DNA from: a virus
IMG/VR virus record: IMGVR_UViG_3300046459_000031
Span: 1-24,615 of that record
DNA: 24,615 nucleotides
Strand: one strand, 5' to 3'
Numbering within the stretch: the first letter of the stretch is position 1; each line of letters opens with the position of its first letter. Position numbers and translations under genes: made by a program. Positions 1-6,635 of this stretch are shown piece by piece. The notes below the pieces were generated by a model. The model was not told where the DNA came from. It saw only the letters and a program-made list of their open reading frames with translations, and made no database searches.

Positions 1-713
1 AACGCGCGGCAGACGATGCGGAGCGGCAATTCACAGAATGGTTCGCGAAAAACTATCCGGGACCGGACACGATCATCTATGACCCGCTTTGGCACGCGCC
101 GAAGATTTTGCGCGCTGCCCGAGCCGCGCTGTCGTCCCGCGCCGATGGCGGCAAGGGTGAGGCGGTGTATCAGGTGCGAGGAAAGTTAGACCCAGACTAC
201 GGCTGGACGGACCACAGAAAGAAGGATTTCGATGTAATGCGTTCTGACCTTTTCGAAAAACGCGTGCTCTACACAGCCCCGCAAGCCGAGTGCGCACCGC
301 GTGAGGCGCAGCCGGTGGCGCATTTCATCTACGACAAGGAAGATGACTTGTGGGAGCAGGTGCGCGGCGAGTTTGCGAGCGATGCGGACGTTGTGCCGTT
401 GTTCCGTCGATCTTCCCCGGAAAGCGCAAAGCAAGGCGATTTCGCGGCATTCTGTGAGCACTACATCGACGCATCAGAGGACGTGAACCGCGAATGGCTT
501 TTCAATATCGTTAGCAAATGGATCCAATGGAACGCAGCCCCTACGCCTGAGTGCGCACCGCGTGAGGCGCAGCCGGTGGGGCCGAGAACAACGCTCAACT
601 ATGACGGCACTTTTGATACCCCGTGCGCTCATTGCGGTGGGAACGGATGCTTTGCTTGTCTTAAAAGCGCAGCCCCTACGCCTGAGCGTGCGGACGCCGG
701 GAAGGAGAAATAA
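1..713 (+). CDS. Repeat-containing accessory phage protein, 5' end outside window
   Basis: The reading frame (first full codon at base 3) is open to the left edge, so the start lies outside; 236 residues are visible. I do not recognise a defined family. The protein looks modular: stretches ending in LYTAPQ-like or PLFRRSS-like segments alternate with a repeated linker rich in Ala, Pro and Glu (core ECAPREAQPV, present twice, and AAPTPE, present twice). This style is common in accessory proteins of phages from high-GC hosts. Near the C terminus a CAHCGGNGCFACL segment gives a CxxC-x4-CxxC arrangement like a small zinc-binding site. Base composition is about 60-68% GC in the blocks I counted, against 40-45% in blocks from downstream genes, which suggests a different origin. 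It ends two bases before the TTG start of the primase-helicase and carries that gene's ribosome binding site in its last codons. Function unknown. Confidence 0.65.
   Translation, partial: RAADDAERQFTEWFAKNYPGPDTIIYDPLWHAPKILRAARAALSSRADGGKGEAVYQVRGKLDPDYGWTDHRKKDFDVMRSDLFEKRVLYTAPQAECAPREAQPVAHFIYDKEDDLWEQVRGEFASDADVVPLFRRSSPESAKQGDFAAFCEHYIDASEDVNREWLFNIVSKWIQWNAAPTPECAPREAQPVGPRTTLNYDGTFDTPCAHCGGNGCFACLKSAAPTPERADAGKEK
288..318 (+). repeat. 31-bp direct repeat, copy 1
   Basis: The 31 bases here recur identically at 549-579, 261 bases downstream, in the same reading frame. They encode the ECAPREAQPV linker. Identity at the DNA level, including third codon positions, points to a recent internal duplication or recombination between modules. 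Confidence 0.9.
533..551 (+). repeat. 19-bp direct repeat (partner at 668-686)
   Basis: Nineteen bases beginning cgcagcccctacg are identical at 533-551 and 668-686 and encode the AAPTPE linker. After the shared part the first copy continues into the 31-bp repeat and the second into a different C terminus, as expected if modules have been shuffled through these linkers. Confidence 0.85.
549..579 (+). repeat. 31-bp direct repeat, copy 2
   Basis: Identical to 288-318. It joins directly onto a second, shorter repeat (533-551, again at 668-686), so the segment around 533-579 is a mosaic of two linker elements. Confidence 0.9.
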
Positions 714-714
714 T

Positions 715-2367
715 TTGAGTGGCGTATGTGTAGAGAAAATCCTGCATAGCTGTGGACACATAGCATTGCAGACATTCCAAGCGGATGATGGCACGTATAA
801 CGGCTATTGCTTCTCCTGTGGGAAGTATGAGGCTGATCCCTATAACGATAAGCCTGCTGGCTATAAGCCTGTTGTCATTCGTAAAACTGTAGAACAAATC
901 AAACAAGAGATTGCTGATGTTACTAATTATCCTGTTTCATCTCTTCCTGATCGGAAGCTCCGTGATAGCAGCTTGGCTTATTTCGGTGTCAAGATCGGCG
1001 TTTCAGAAGTGGATGGTGTGTCTCCTGTTTCTGCTCACTTCCCTTACTACCGTGACGGTGCTTTATCAGGATACAAAAGCCGACTCCTCGAACGTAAGCA
1101 AATGTGGAGCATCGGAGATTGTAAAGAAGTAGACCTCTTCGGATGGGAGCAAGCTGTAAAGGCTGGTGGTAAGAAGCTCTTTATTACCGAAGGGGAATTC
1201 GATGCTGTTGCGCTCTACCAAGTGCTTAAAGACGGGCAGAAGGGCACTCAGTGGGAGCATCTAGACCCTCCGGTAGTGTCAGTACCTCACGGTGCAGCCG
1301 CAGCCGCCAAAGACCTCTCAAAGCTTCTCCGTAAGATTAAAGGGACATTCAAAGAGATTGTCCTTGTGTTCGATAAGGATGATGCAGGGGAAGCCGCGGT
1401 TACGGAGATTATGCAAATTATTCCGTCTGCCTTGGCTGCTACGTTGCCTTGTAAGGATGCTAATGAATGCCTGATTCGTGGCTTCTCTAAGGCTCTGAAA
1501 GAAGCTGTTGTGTTCCGTTCTGAGAAGCCTAAAAACTCACGTATTGTTTCAGGGAGTAGCCTACATGAGGCAAGCAAGGAAGCTGCCCAGTACGGGGCTT
1601 CGTGGCCGTGGGAACACATTACGAAGGCGACTCGCGGTATTCGCTTCGGCGAGACGATTTACATTGGTGCTGGTCAGAAACAAGGCAAGAGTGAGGTGGT
1701 CAACACCCTTGCTGCTCACTTCATTCAACAGCATGGATGGAAGGTATTTCTCTGTAAGCCGGAAGAATCGAACAAGAAAACTTATAAGCTTGTCGCGGGA
1801 AAAGTTGTTGGCAAAGTATTTCATGATCCGGAAATTAAGTTCGATGAGAAAGCCTATGATGAAGCTGGCAAGATATTGGATGAAAAGCTCTTCATGCTTG
1901 ACCTCTACCAACACGTAGATTTTAGTACGTTGAAGGGGGATATTAAGCAAGCAGCATTGGACGGATGTAAGGCGATTATTATCGATCCGATTACCAACTT
2001 CACAAACGGAATGGATGCAGCAAGTGCAAACACCAAACTCCAAGAGATTGCTCAAGAACTGGCGGCAATGGCACTTGACCTCAACGTCGTCATATTCATC
2101 TTCTGCCACCTTCGTAACCCGGATAGTGGACCTCCGCATGAGCGAGGTGGTGAAGTCTTGTCCTCTCAGTTTGCAGGAAGCCGAGCAATGGCTCGTTCAT
2201 GCAATCTCATGCTTGGACTTGAAGGCAATCGTGATCCAAACCTCAGTGATGAGGAAAAGAACGTTAGAACACTGGTGCTACTGGAAGATCGGGAATACGG
2301 CAATACAGGCAGATTCGGACTATTCTGGAATCGACAAAATCATCTTTTTACTGCGTTCGATATGTAA
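715..2367 (+). CDS. T7 gp4-type DNA primase-helicase
   Basis: Bifunctional replicative primase and 5'-3' DnaB-family helicase, 550 aa, close to the 566 aa of T7 gp4. The N-terminal zinc-binding element uses residues near C13/H15 and C32/C35. The Toprim primase core has ITEGEFDA (E159) and LVFDKDD (D220, D222). The RecA-like helicase has Walker A GAGQKQGKS (318-326, K325), Walker B IIIDP (D424), the sensor FIFCH (H465) and the QFAGSRAMAR segment (485-494). I chose TTG at 715: AAGGAG lies 7-8 bases upstream, the zinc element starts just after it, and no ATG or GTG in this frame fits. The longer frame back to 562 overlaps the previous gene and adds unrelated residues. It leads the replication cluster and should form a hexamer loading the polymerase encoded at 3642. 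Confidence 0.95.
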   Translation: MSGVCVEKILHSCGHIALQTFQADDGTYNGYCFSCGKYEADPYNDKPAGYKPVVIRKTVEQIKQEIADVTNYPVSSLPDRKLRDSSLAYFGVKIGVSEVDGVSPVSAHFPYYRDGALSGYKSRLLERKQMWSIGDCKEVDLFGWEQAVKAGGKKLFITEGEFDAVALYQVLKDGQKGTQWEHLDPPVVSVPHGAAAAAKDLSKLLRKIKGTFKEIVLVFDKDDAGEAAVTEIMQIIPSALAATLPCKDANECLIRGFSKALKEAVVFRSEKPKNSRIVSGSSLHEASKEAAQYGASWPWEHITKATRGIRFGETIYIGAGQKQGKSEVVNTLAAHFIQQHGWKVFLCKPEESNKKTYKLVAGKVVGKVFHDPEIKFDEKAYDEAGKILDEKLFMLDLYQHVDFSTLKGDIKQAALDGCKAIIIDPITNFTNGMDAASANTKLQEIAQELAAMALDLNVVIFIFCHLRNPDSGPPHERGGEVLSSQFAGSRAMARSCNLMLGLEGNRDPNLSDEEKNVRTLVLLEDREYGNTGRFGLFWNRQNHLFTAFDM

Positions 2368-2379
2368 CAATTTCCAACG

Positions 2380-2414
2380 TTCTCTAGTAAATAGGGTATG
2401 ACTACTAGAGGAGG
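2380..2414 (+). promoter_or_regulatory. Inverted repeat that would sequester the HNH gene's ribosome binding site
   Basis: Bases 2380-2389 can pair with 2403-2412 in a 10-bp stem (nine Watson-Crick pairs and one G-U) around a 13-base loop. The right arm contains the AGAGGA part of the Shine-Dalgarno sequence AGAGGAGG (2407-2414) for the ATG at 2419. Folded mRNA would hide this site. An in-frame ATG at 2398 sits in the loop. Four T residues follow (2415-2418), so weak termination after the primase-helicase gene is an alternative reading. Confidence 0.6.
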
Positions 2415-2418
2415 TTTT

Positions 2419-2922
2419 ATGGAACTGACGCAGCAAGAGGTTAGAGAGCTTTTAAACTACAACTTCATCACAGGGGTGTTTACTTGGAAGGTATCCATTA
2501 AAGGGACTAAGGGCAAGGGAAGGAAAGCGGGAACGATTACTAATAAAGGATACGACGATGTATGTATCCGAGGTAAGAAATACGGACTTCACCGACTTGC
2601 TTTCTTATACATGGAAGGCCATATCCCTGAGAATGTAGATCATGAAAATGGCATGAAGGGTTGCAATGCTTGGCATAATCTGAGAGCAGCAACTATCTCA
2701 CAGAACGGATTCAACCTAAAAGGTCGCTCTAAGACGGGATACAAAAACGTCTATTGGGACCCAAGAGGTATAAAAAAGTTCATGGTGATTATCCGAGAAA
2801 ATGGCAAGCAACATAGTTGCGGCTATTACTATACGGCAGAGGAGGCTAATGTGGCTGCTACTGCTGCACGAAATAAATTGCACGGAGAATTTGCAAAGCA
2901 TGTCCAAGACAATCCGCTATAA
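2419..2922 (+). CDS. HNH homing endonuclease with AP2 DNA-binding domain
   Basis: A 167-aa free-standing homing endonuclease. The HNH part has HRLAF (H58), the core VDHENG (D74, H75, N77) and NLRAAT with a later Asn (N87, N96). The C-terminal AP2-type DNA-binding domain spans about residues 105-160, with SKTGYKNVYWD, a basic RENGK strand and YTAEEANVAATAARNKLHGE. The ATG at 2419 follows a strong AGAGGAGG; the in-frame ATG at 2398 has no good ribosome binding site. The gene sits alone between the primase-helicase and the small basic gene, a usual place for a selfish endonuclease. It would cut one strand or both at an allelic site lacking the insert. Expression may be held down by the inverted repeat over its ribosome binding site. 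Confidence 0.9.
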   Translation: MELTQQEVRELLNYNFITGVFTWKVSIKGTKGKGRKAGTITNKGYDDVCIRGKKYGLHRLAFLYMEGHIPENVDHENGMKGCNAWHNLRAATISQNGFNLKGRSKTGYKNVYWDPRGIKKFMVIIRENGKQHSCGYYYTAEEANVAATAARNKLHGEFAKHVQDNPL

Positions 2923-3040
2923 CCCGGATACGAATAAACAAGAAACTGAACGTCGTCATCTTAAGCGTAAGCAAAAGCAGGAACGTACAGTGAAACTCAA
3001 TCGAAAGAAACTGGAGCAGGATGAACGAGACTATCGATGA
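2900..3040 (+). CDS. Small highly basic protein, 46 aa
   Basis: A short frame from ATG at 2900, preceded by GGAG about 12 bases upstream inside the end of the HNH gene, which it overlaps by 23 bases. The protein (MSKTIRYNPDTNKQ...) is dominated by Lys, Arg, Glu and Gln and should be one long helix; it carries many positive charges such as RRHLKRKQKQ. Short basic proteins of this look are common in the early region of podoviruses, but I cannot name a function; nucleic-acid binding is a guess. Its end overlaps the start of the sigma-like gene by 20 bases, and the sigma-like gene's ribosome binding site lies within it, so translation of the two is probably coupled. A longer frame from 2801 only reads through the HNH gene out of frame. 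Confidence 0.7.
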   Translation: MSKTIRYNPDTNKQETERRHLKRKQKQERTVKLNRKKLEQDERDYR

Positions 3041-3500
3041 ACACTACCGTAAGAACTTTAACAACCTCGTTAAGAAACTATCTTATAGGGCGGGTACTGA
3101 ATGGGATGCAGCGGATGCAATCCATGATGCCTATGAGCGAGCACTTAAGTATTTTCCTTCTTTCAATCCTGATAAGAGCCCATTCAATCTTTGGTTCAGC
3201 CGTATCCTCAGTAATGCACTGAAGGATCAATATGCTAAGAACATGGGACGCTATAACGATCTTGAATTTGATGAAGAGATTGTAGACGGTACACCCTGTG
3301 AGCATGTTCCCCGTAAGATGAAGGAAGAGATTGAGGCACGTATTGATAATCGAAAGCCTCACATCTCCGAGATTCTTACTCTCTATTTCGTCAATGGCTA
3401 CACAGCAAGAGATATCTCCCGAATGGTGGAAAGCTCTCATGTAGCTGTTAATCAAACCATCTTCCGGTTCCGAGAGGAACTACGAAAGGATTATAAATGA
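3021..3500 (+). CDS. Sigma-70/ECF-like RNA polymerase sigma factor
   Basis: A 159-aa protein with the two-domain plan of an ECF sigma factor. Residues about 10-75 match sigma region 2: an acidic helix DAADAIHDAYERALKYF, then FNPDKSPFNLWFSRILSNALKDQ, the usual place for core-polymerase and -10 contacts. After an acidic linker (LEFDEEIVDG), residues about 104-157 match region 4, with a helix-turn-helix YTARDISRMVESSHVAVNQTIFRFREEL. It would bind host RNA polymerase core and direct it to phage promoters, or act as an anti-host mimic. No phage RNA polymerase is encoded in this window, which fits reliance on the host enzyme. ATG at 3021 follows GGAGCAGG. It lies in the replication cluster, overlapping genes on both sides. 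The fold call is from pattern alone; very diverged helix-turn-helix proteins can look similar. Confidence 0.75.
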   Translation: MNETIDEHYRKNFNNLVKKLSYRAGTEWDAADAIHDAYERALKYFPSFNPDKSPFNLWFSRILSNALKDQYAKNMGRYNDLEFDEEIVDGTPCEHVPRKMKEEIEARIDNRKPHISEILTLYFVNGYTARDISRMVESSHVAVNQTIFRFREELRKDYK

Positions 3501-3652
3501 CCGTCTATATTGTTGTACGTCAATGTCGAGACAATGCATTCATTTGGGCGGCATTCGATAACGTTGAGAAAGCCGACAGCTACATTGACGAACAGGAAGA
3601 GCGAGGGTTTCAAGGCTTCTACATTAAGGAGCTTGCCGTGAATGAAGGTTAA
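3497..3652 (+). CDS. Small protein, 51 aa, unknown function
   Basis: A short frame from ATG at 3497, overlapping the sigma-like gene's stop in an ATGA arrangement, with AAAGGA 6-7 bases upstream. It ends 11 bases inside the polymerase gene. The protein begins MTVYIVVRQCRDNAFIW and ends GFQGFYIKELAVNEG. The predicted pattern is two strands, a helix (NVEKADSYIDEQEE) and a last strand. It resembles in layout the 56-aa protein at 9280 and, less clearly, the 44-aa protein at 12349. No catalytic motif is visible. Position and coupling suggest it is co-translated with the sigma-like protein and DNA polymerase. Confidence 0.75.
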   Translation: MTVYIVVRQCRDNAFIWAAFDNVEKADSYIDEQEERGFQGFYIKELAVNEG

Positions 3653-5534
3653 TGTGTTCGACCTAGAGGCTAACAATCTCTATCCTGCTGTTGATAAAAT
3701 CTGGTGTGGCGCCTTTAGCAACTTAGAAGGTTCTGAGAAGATATCCTTCGGGCCTGACCAGCTAGATTTGATGATAGCGTATATGGACGGCTGTGATGTT
3801 CTAATCGGTCATAACGTAATCGGCTATGACTTCCCTACACTAAAGAAGGTTTTGCGCTATGAATTCAAGGGTAAAGTTGTCGATACGCTCATTATGTCCC
3901 GACTTCTCAATCCAAAACGACTTCTGCCAGCTAATGCCACAAACCGAGCAGCCGGACCACATTCTATTTATGCATGGGGAGTACGTGTTGGTGTGGATAA
4001 ACCGGAACATAATGACTGGACTAACTATAGTGCAGACATGCTCCACCGCTGTACAGAAGACGTGGAAATTAACCGACTGGTCTATCTCCGGTTAATAGAA
4101 GAAGCTGAGAAATCTGGAGGACGATGGAAAGAAGCCTTTCTCCTTTCGTTCAAACTATTCCAGAACTTGCAGGAACAAGAGGAATATGGCTGGTACATGG
4201 ATCAACAAGCCATGCACGACAACATAGCCACCCTCACTAAGATGATGCAGGACATTGATGATGAAGTGATTCCCCAACTTCCTTATGTCGTGGAGGTGTT
4301 AGAAACTAAGACGCAAGGAGAATACAATTACGTTCGTAAGCCTTATCTCAAAAGCGGTAAGCTCAATCGATTCATTGACGAGTATTTTGCAGAGAGCGTT
4401 TGGCATAACTCTGTGGCTGGCCCCTTTACTCGGATTATGTTTCGTCGTGTTGACATAAACTCCCGTAACGAAACTGTTGCCTTCCTTCTGGCTGAAGGGT
4501 GGGAACCATTGGAATGGAACTATAACGATGAGCGTGAAAGAACGAGTCCAAAGCTTAGCAAGGACGACCCATTCGAAGGCATTGAGGGAAACGTTGGAAA
4601 GCTTGTCGCAAAGCGTGTTCAATGTAGACATAGGCGCTCTCTCGTTGAAGGACTATTCGAACTATTGCGAGAAGACGGAAGAATTGCTTCGTCTATTGCA
4701 GGCGTGGCAGTTACTGGGCGAATGCAGCACAGAGGCATTGTCAACATCCCCGCAGCCAAAAGCTTTTTCGGTGCGGAACTTAGACGGATGTTCTCCTGCC
4801 CAGTGGGAAAAGTACTTGTCTCAACTGACTCCGACGGAAATCAAGTAAGACAACTTTGTGCCCGGATGAACGATCCGGATTATACATTTGCAGTGGTTAA
4901 CGGTGATAAAGATGATGGTACTGACATTCATTCGGTCAACATGCGGGCTGCTCAACTCCCAGATCGAGACTCTGCGAAAACATTTTTCTATGGATTCTTG
5001 TTCGGAGCAGGAGATGGAAAGATTGGAAAGATCGTTAAGTCAAATGCTGCTAGAGGTAAACAGCTTAAAGAAGACTTTCTATCCGGACTCCCAGCACTTA
5101 AAAGTTTGCTGGAACGACTTAGGGCAGAGTGGAGGAAAACAGCAAGGCGTAAATACAATCCCCGGTTCAACGACTGGGAATACTTCGACGGAATTATCAC
5201 AGGTTTGGACGGACGCCCTATCAAGATTGGTTCCGAACATCAAATACTAGTTTATCTTCTCCAATCGGATGAAGCAATCCATATGAGCGGCGCTTATAAC
5301 ATGATGGTTGCCCAACTGAAGAAGAAGTATCGCTACGGCAACCGCCCTGATTCTCAGGTATGTGCCGTCTGTTTTTACCACGACGAGGCATCCTTCGAGT
5401 GCGACGAGGACATTGCTGAAGATGTTAAACGTATTTGCGAGAAGGCAATCACGGACGCTGGTAAATTTTTTAACATATCTTGTCCTCATGTGGGGAATGG
5501 AAAAATAGGGAAGTCATGGTACGACGTGCATTGA
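3642..5534 (+). CDS. Family A DNA polymerase with 3'-5' exonuclease domain (T7 gp5-like)
   Basis: Replicative polymerase of 630 aa (T7 gp5 has 704). The proofreading domain has FDLEANNL (D7, E9), LIGHNVIGYDFP (D63) and RCTEDVEINRLVY (D140). The polymerase domain has motif A STDSDGNQVR (D396), motif B RDSAKTFFYGFLFGAG (R442, K446, Y450) and motif C YHDEASF (H580, D581, E582). Motif B is almost the T7 sequence, including the Tyr that corresponds to T7 Y526. The gap between exonuclease site III and motif A is about 45 residues shorter than in T7, so the thioredoxin-binding insert of the thumb is probably absent and processivity must come another way. In motif A the Glu that excludes ribonucleotides in most family A enzymes is Gln (Q401). 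ATG at 3642 overlaps the previous small gene. Confidence 0.95.
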   Translation: MKVNVFDLEANNLYPAVDKIWCGAFSNLEGSEKISFGPDQLDLMIAYMDGCDVLIGHNVIGYDFPTLKKVLRYEFKGKVVDTLIMSRLLNPKRLLPANATNRAAGPHSIYAWGVRVGVDKPEHNDWTNYSADMLHRCTEDVEINRLVYLRLIEEAEKSGGRWKEAFLLSFKLFQNLQEQEEYGWYMDQQAMHDNIATLTKMMQDIDDEVIPQLPYVVEVLETKTQGEYNYVRKPYLKSGKLNRFIDEYFAESVWHNSVAGPFTRIMFRRVDINSRNETVAFLLAEGWEPLEWNYNDERERTSPKLSKDDPFEGIEGNVGKLVAKRVQCRHRRSLVEGLFELLREDGRIASSIAGVAVTGRMQHRGIVNIPAAKSFFGAELRRMFSCPVGKVLVSTDSDGNQVRQLCARMNDPDYTFAVVNGDKDDGTDIHSVNMRAAQLPDRDSAKTFFYGFLFGAGDGKIGKIVKSNAARGKQLKEDFLSGLPALKSLLERLRAEWRKTARRKYNPRFNDWEYFDGIITGLDGRPIKIGSEHQILVYLLQSDEAIHMSGAYNMMVAQLKKKYRYGNRPDSQVCAVCFYHDEASFECDEDIAEDVKRICEKAITDAGKFFNISCPHVGNGKIGKSWYDVH

Positions 5535-5923
5535 CGATTGAAAAAGAAGGAGATTGCTTGGTTGTAACCTCCCACACACCGAATAAGGATGGATACATTC
5601 GGATGTTTAAGGGAAAAGATGCGCAACCTCGGTGTGAATTTTATCATCGAACAGTTTGGCAAAACGTAGTAGGACCTATCCCTGAGGGATACGAAGTAGA
5701 TCATAAATGCCGAAATCGCAGGTGTTGCAACATCGAACATCTTCAGTTACTTACTCGGTCGGAACATAAAACCAAGACCAACAAAGAACGGTACGAAGAT
5801 CGTATCGAAGGCGTCTGTTTCGCACTTCAGGAAGGTTATCCAATTAAAGCTATTGCTGAGGCATTTGGTGTGAGTTGTCACGCCGTGCGTTGGCACAAAC
5901 GGAGAATGAACATTGGCACTTAA
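5516..5923 (+). CDS. HNH endonuclease with C-terminal helix-turn-helix
   Basis: A 135-aa putative homing endonuclease. The HNH core is FYHRTVW (H44), YEVDHKCRNRRCCNIEHL (D62, H63, N72, H75) and RSEHK (H84), typical of the HNH_3 type seen in phages. Residues about 97-130 (ALQEGYPIKAIAEAFGVSCHAVRWHKRR) look like a helix-turn-helix that would read the target site. ATG at 5516 lies 19 bases inside the polymerase gene with AGGGA a few bases before it. The 3' end overlaps the next gene's TTG start by 11 bases, so insertion, if it occurred, is neatly accommodated. It probably nicks or cuts polymerase-region DNA of related phages lacking it. Confidence 0.85.
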   Translation: MVRRALTIEKEGDCLVVTSHTPNKDGYIRMFKGKDAQPRCEFYHRTVWQNVVGPIPEGYEVDHKCRNRRCCNIEHLQLLTRSEHKTKTNKERYEDRIEGVCFALQEGYPIKAIAEAFGVSCHAVRWHKRRMNIGT

Positions 5924-6635
5924 TGCAGGCAAGATCAAAGGAAATGCAGCACCGCAGGAACGTGTAGCTCAGCCGGATATGGAACCGGGCACCTACCCCG
6001 TTCGTCTGGTGCAAGTGATTGATATGGGTTTGCAGCAACAACGAGCATGGCAAGGGGAAGCAAAGCCGCCTGCACAAGATGTTATGTTGACGTATGAATT
6101 CGTTGATGTGTTTATGGTGGATAAGGACGGTAAGGAGCTTGAGGATAAGCCCCGTTGGCAGAGCGAGACAATCAACCTTCGTAGCTTCAAGGCAGACCTT
6201 GCAACCTCCACTAAGCGTATTAAGGCGCTTGACCCGAAGGATGTACATAACGGTGACTTGGCTGCTCTTGTAGGCGCTCCGGCTATGGCAACCATCACCG
6301 TAAGTAAGAAGGGTGATAAGACGTATGTGAATATCCGTGGTCTCACTCCAATGCGTGACCGTGACGTTGCTAAGCTTCCTGAGCTTGTCAATCCGACGAA
6401 GGTGTTTGACTTGGAAGAGCCAGACTTGCAAGTGTTTGAAAGTCTTCCTGAATGGCTCCGAGAAAAGATTAAGGGCAATCTTAAGTATGAGGGCAGCAAG
6501 CTTCAGGCACTCCTTGGTGAAGGAGGCAAGGCGCCCAAGGCCGATGAAAAGGTTGCTGTGCCTGTGGACGAGGAAGCAGAGGAAGATGATGATGCACAAG
6601 CCGATTTCCTCGGCGAGGACAGCGCTCCTTGGTAA
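5913..6635 (+). CDS. Single-stranded DNA-binding protein (gp2.5-like role)
   Basis: A 240-aa protein with a folded N-terminal part (EPGTYPVRLVQVIDMG..., beta-rich, OB-like by pattern) and an acidic C-terminal tail of about 30 residues (VDEEAEEDDDAQADFLGEDSAPW). An acidic tail ending in an aromatic residue is the hallmark of T7 gp2.5 (ends in Phe) and bacterial SSB (ends in Pro-Phe), where it recruits polymerase and helicase; here the last residue is Trp. The assignment rests on that tail and on position between polymerase and exonuclease, not on clear core homology. The start is TTG at 5913, with GGAG 8 bases upstream; no other start in this frame fits. It would coat ssDNA at the fork and in recombination. 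Confidence 0.8.
   Translation: MALNAGKIKGNAAPQERVAQPDMEPGTYPVRLVQVIDMGLQQQRAWQGEAKPPAQDVMLTYEFVDVFMVDKDGKELEDKPRWQSETINLRSFKADLATSTKRIKALDPKDVHNGDLAALVGAPAMATITVSKKGDKTYVNIRGLTPMRDRDVAKLPELVNPTKVFDLEEPDLQVFESLPEWLREKIKGNLKYEGSKLQALLGEGGKAPKADEKVAVPVDEEAEEDDDAQADFLGEDSAPW

Noticed and set aside
562-714. Upstream extension of the primase-helicase to 562
   Set aside because: It overlaps the end of the GC-rich gene out of frame, and the zinc element and strong ribosome binding site mark TTG 715 as the start.
2368-2418. Host-type sigma-70 promoter between the primase-helicase and HNH genes
   Set aside because: TTCCAA and TATGAC could be read as -35 and -10 boxes, but spacing is about 19 bases and the match is poor; the inverted repeat explains the region better.
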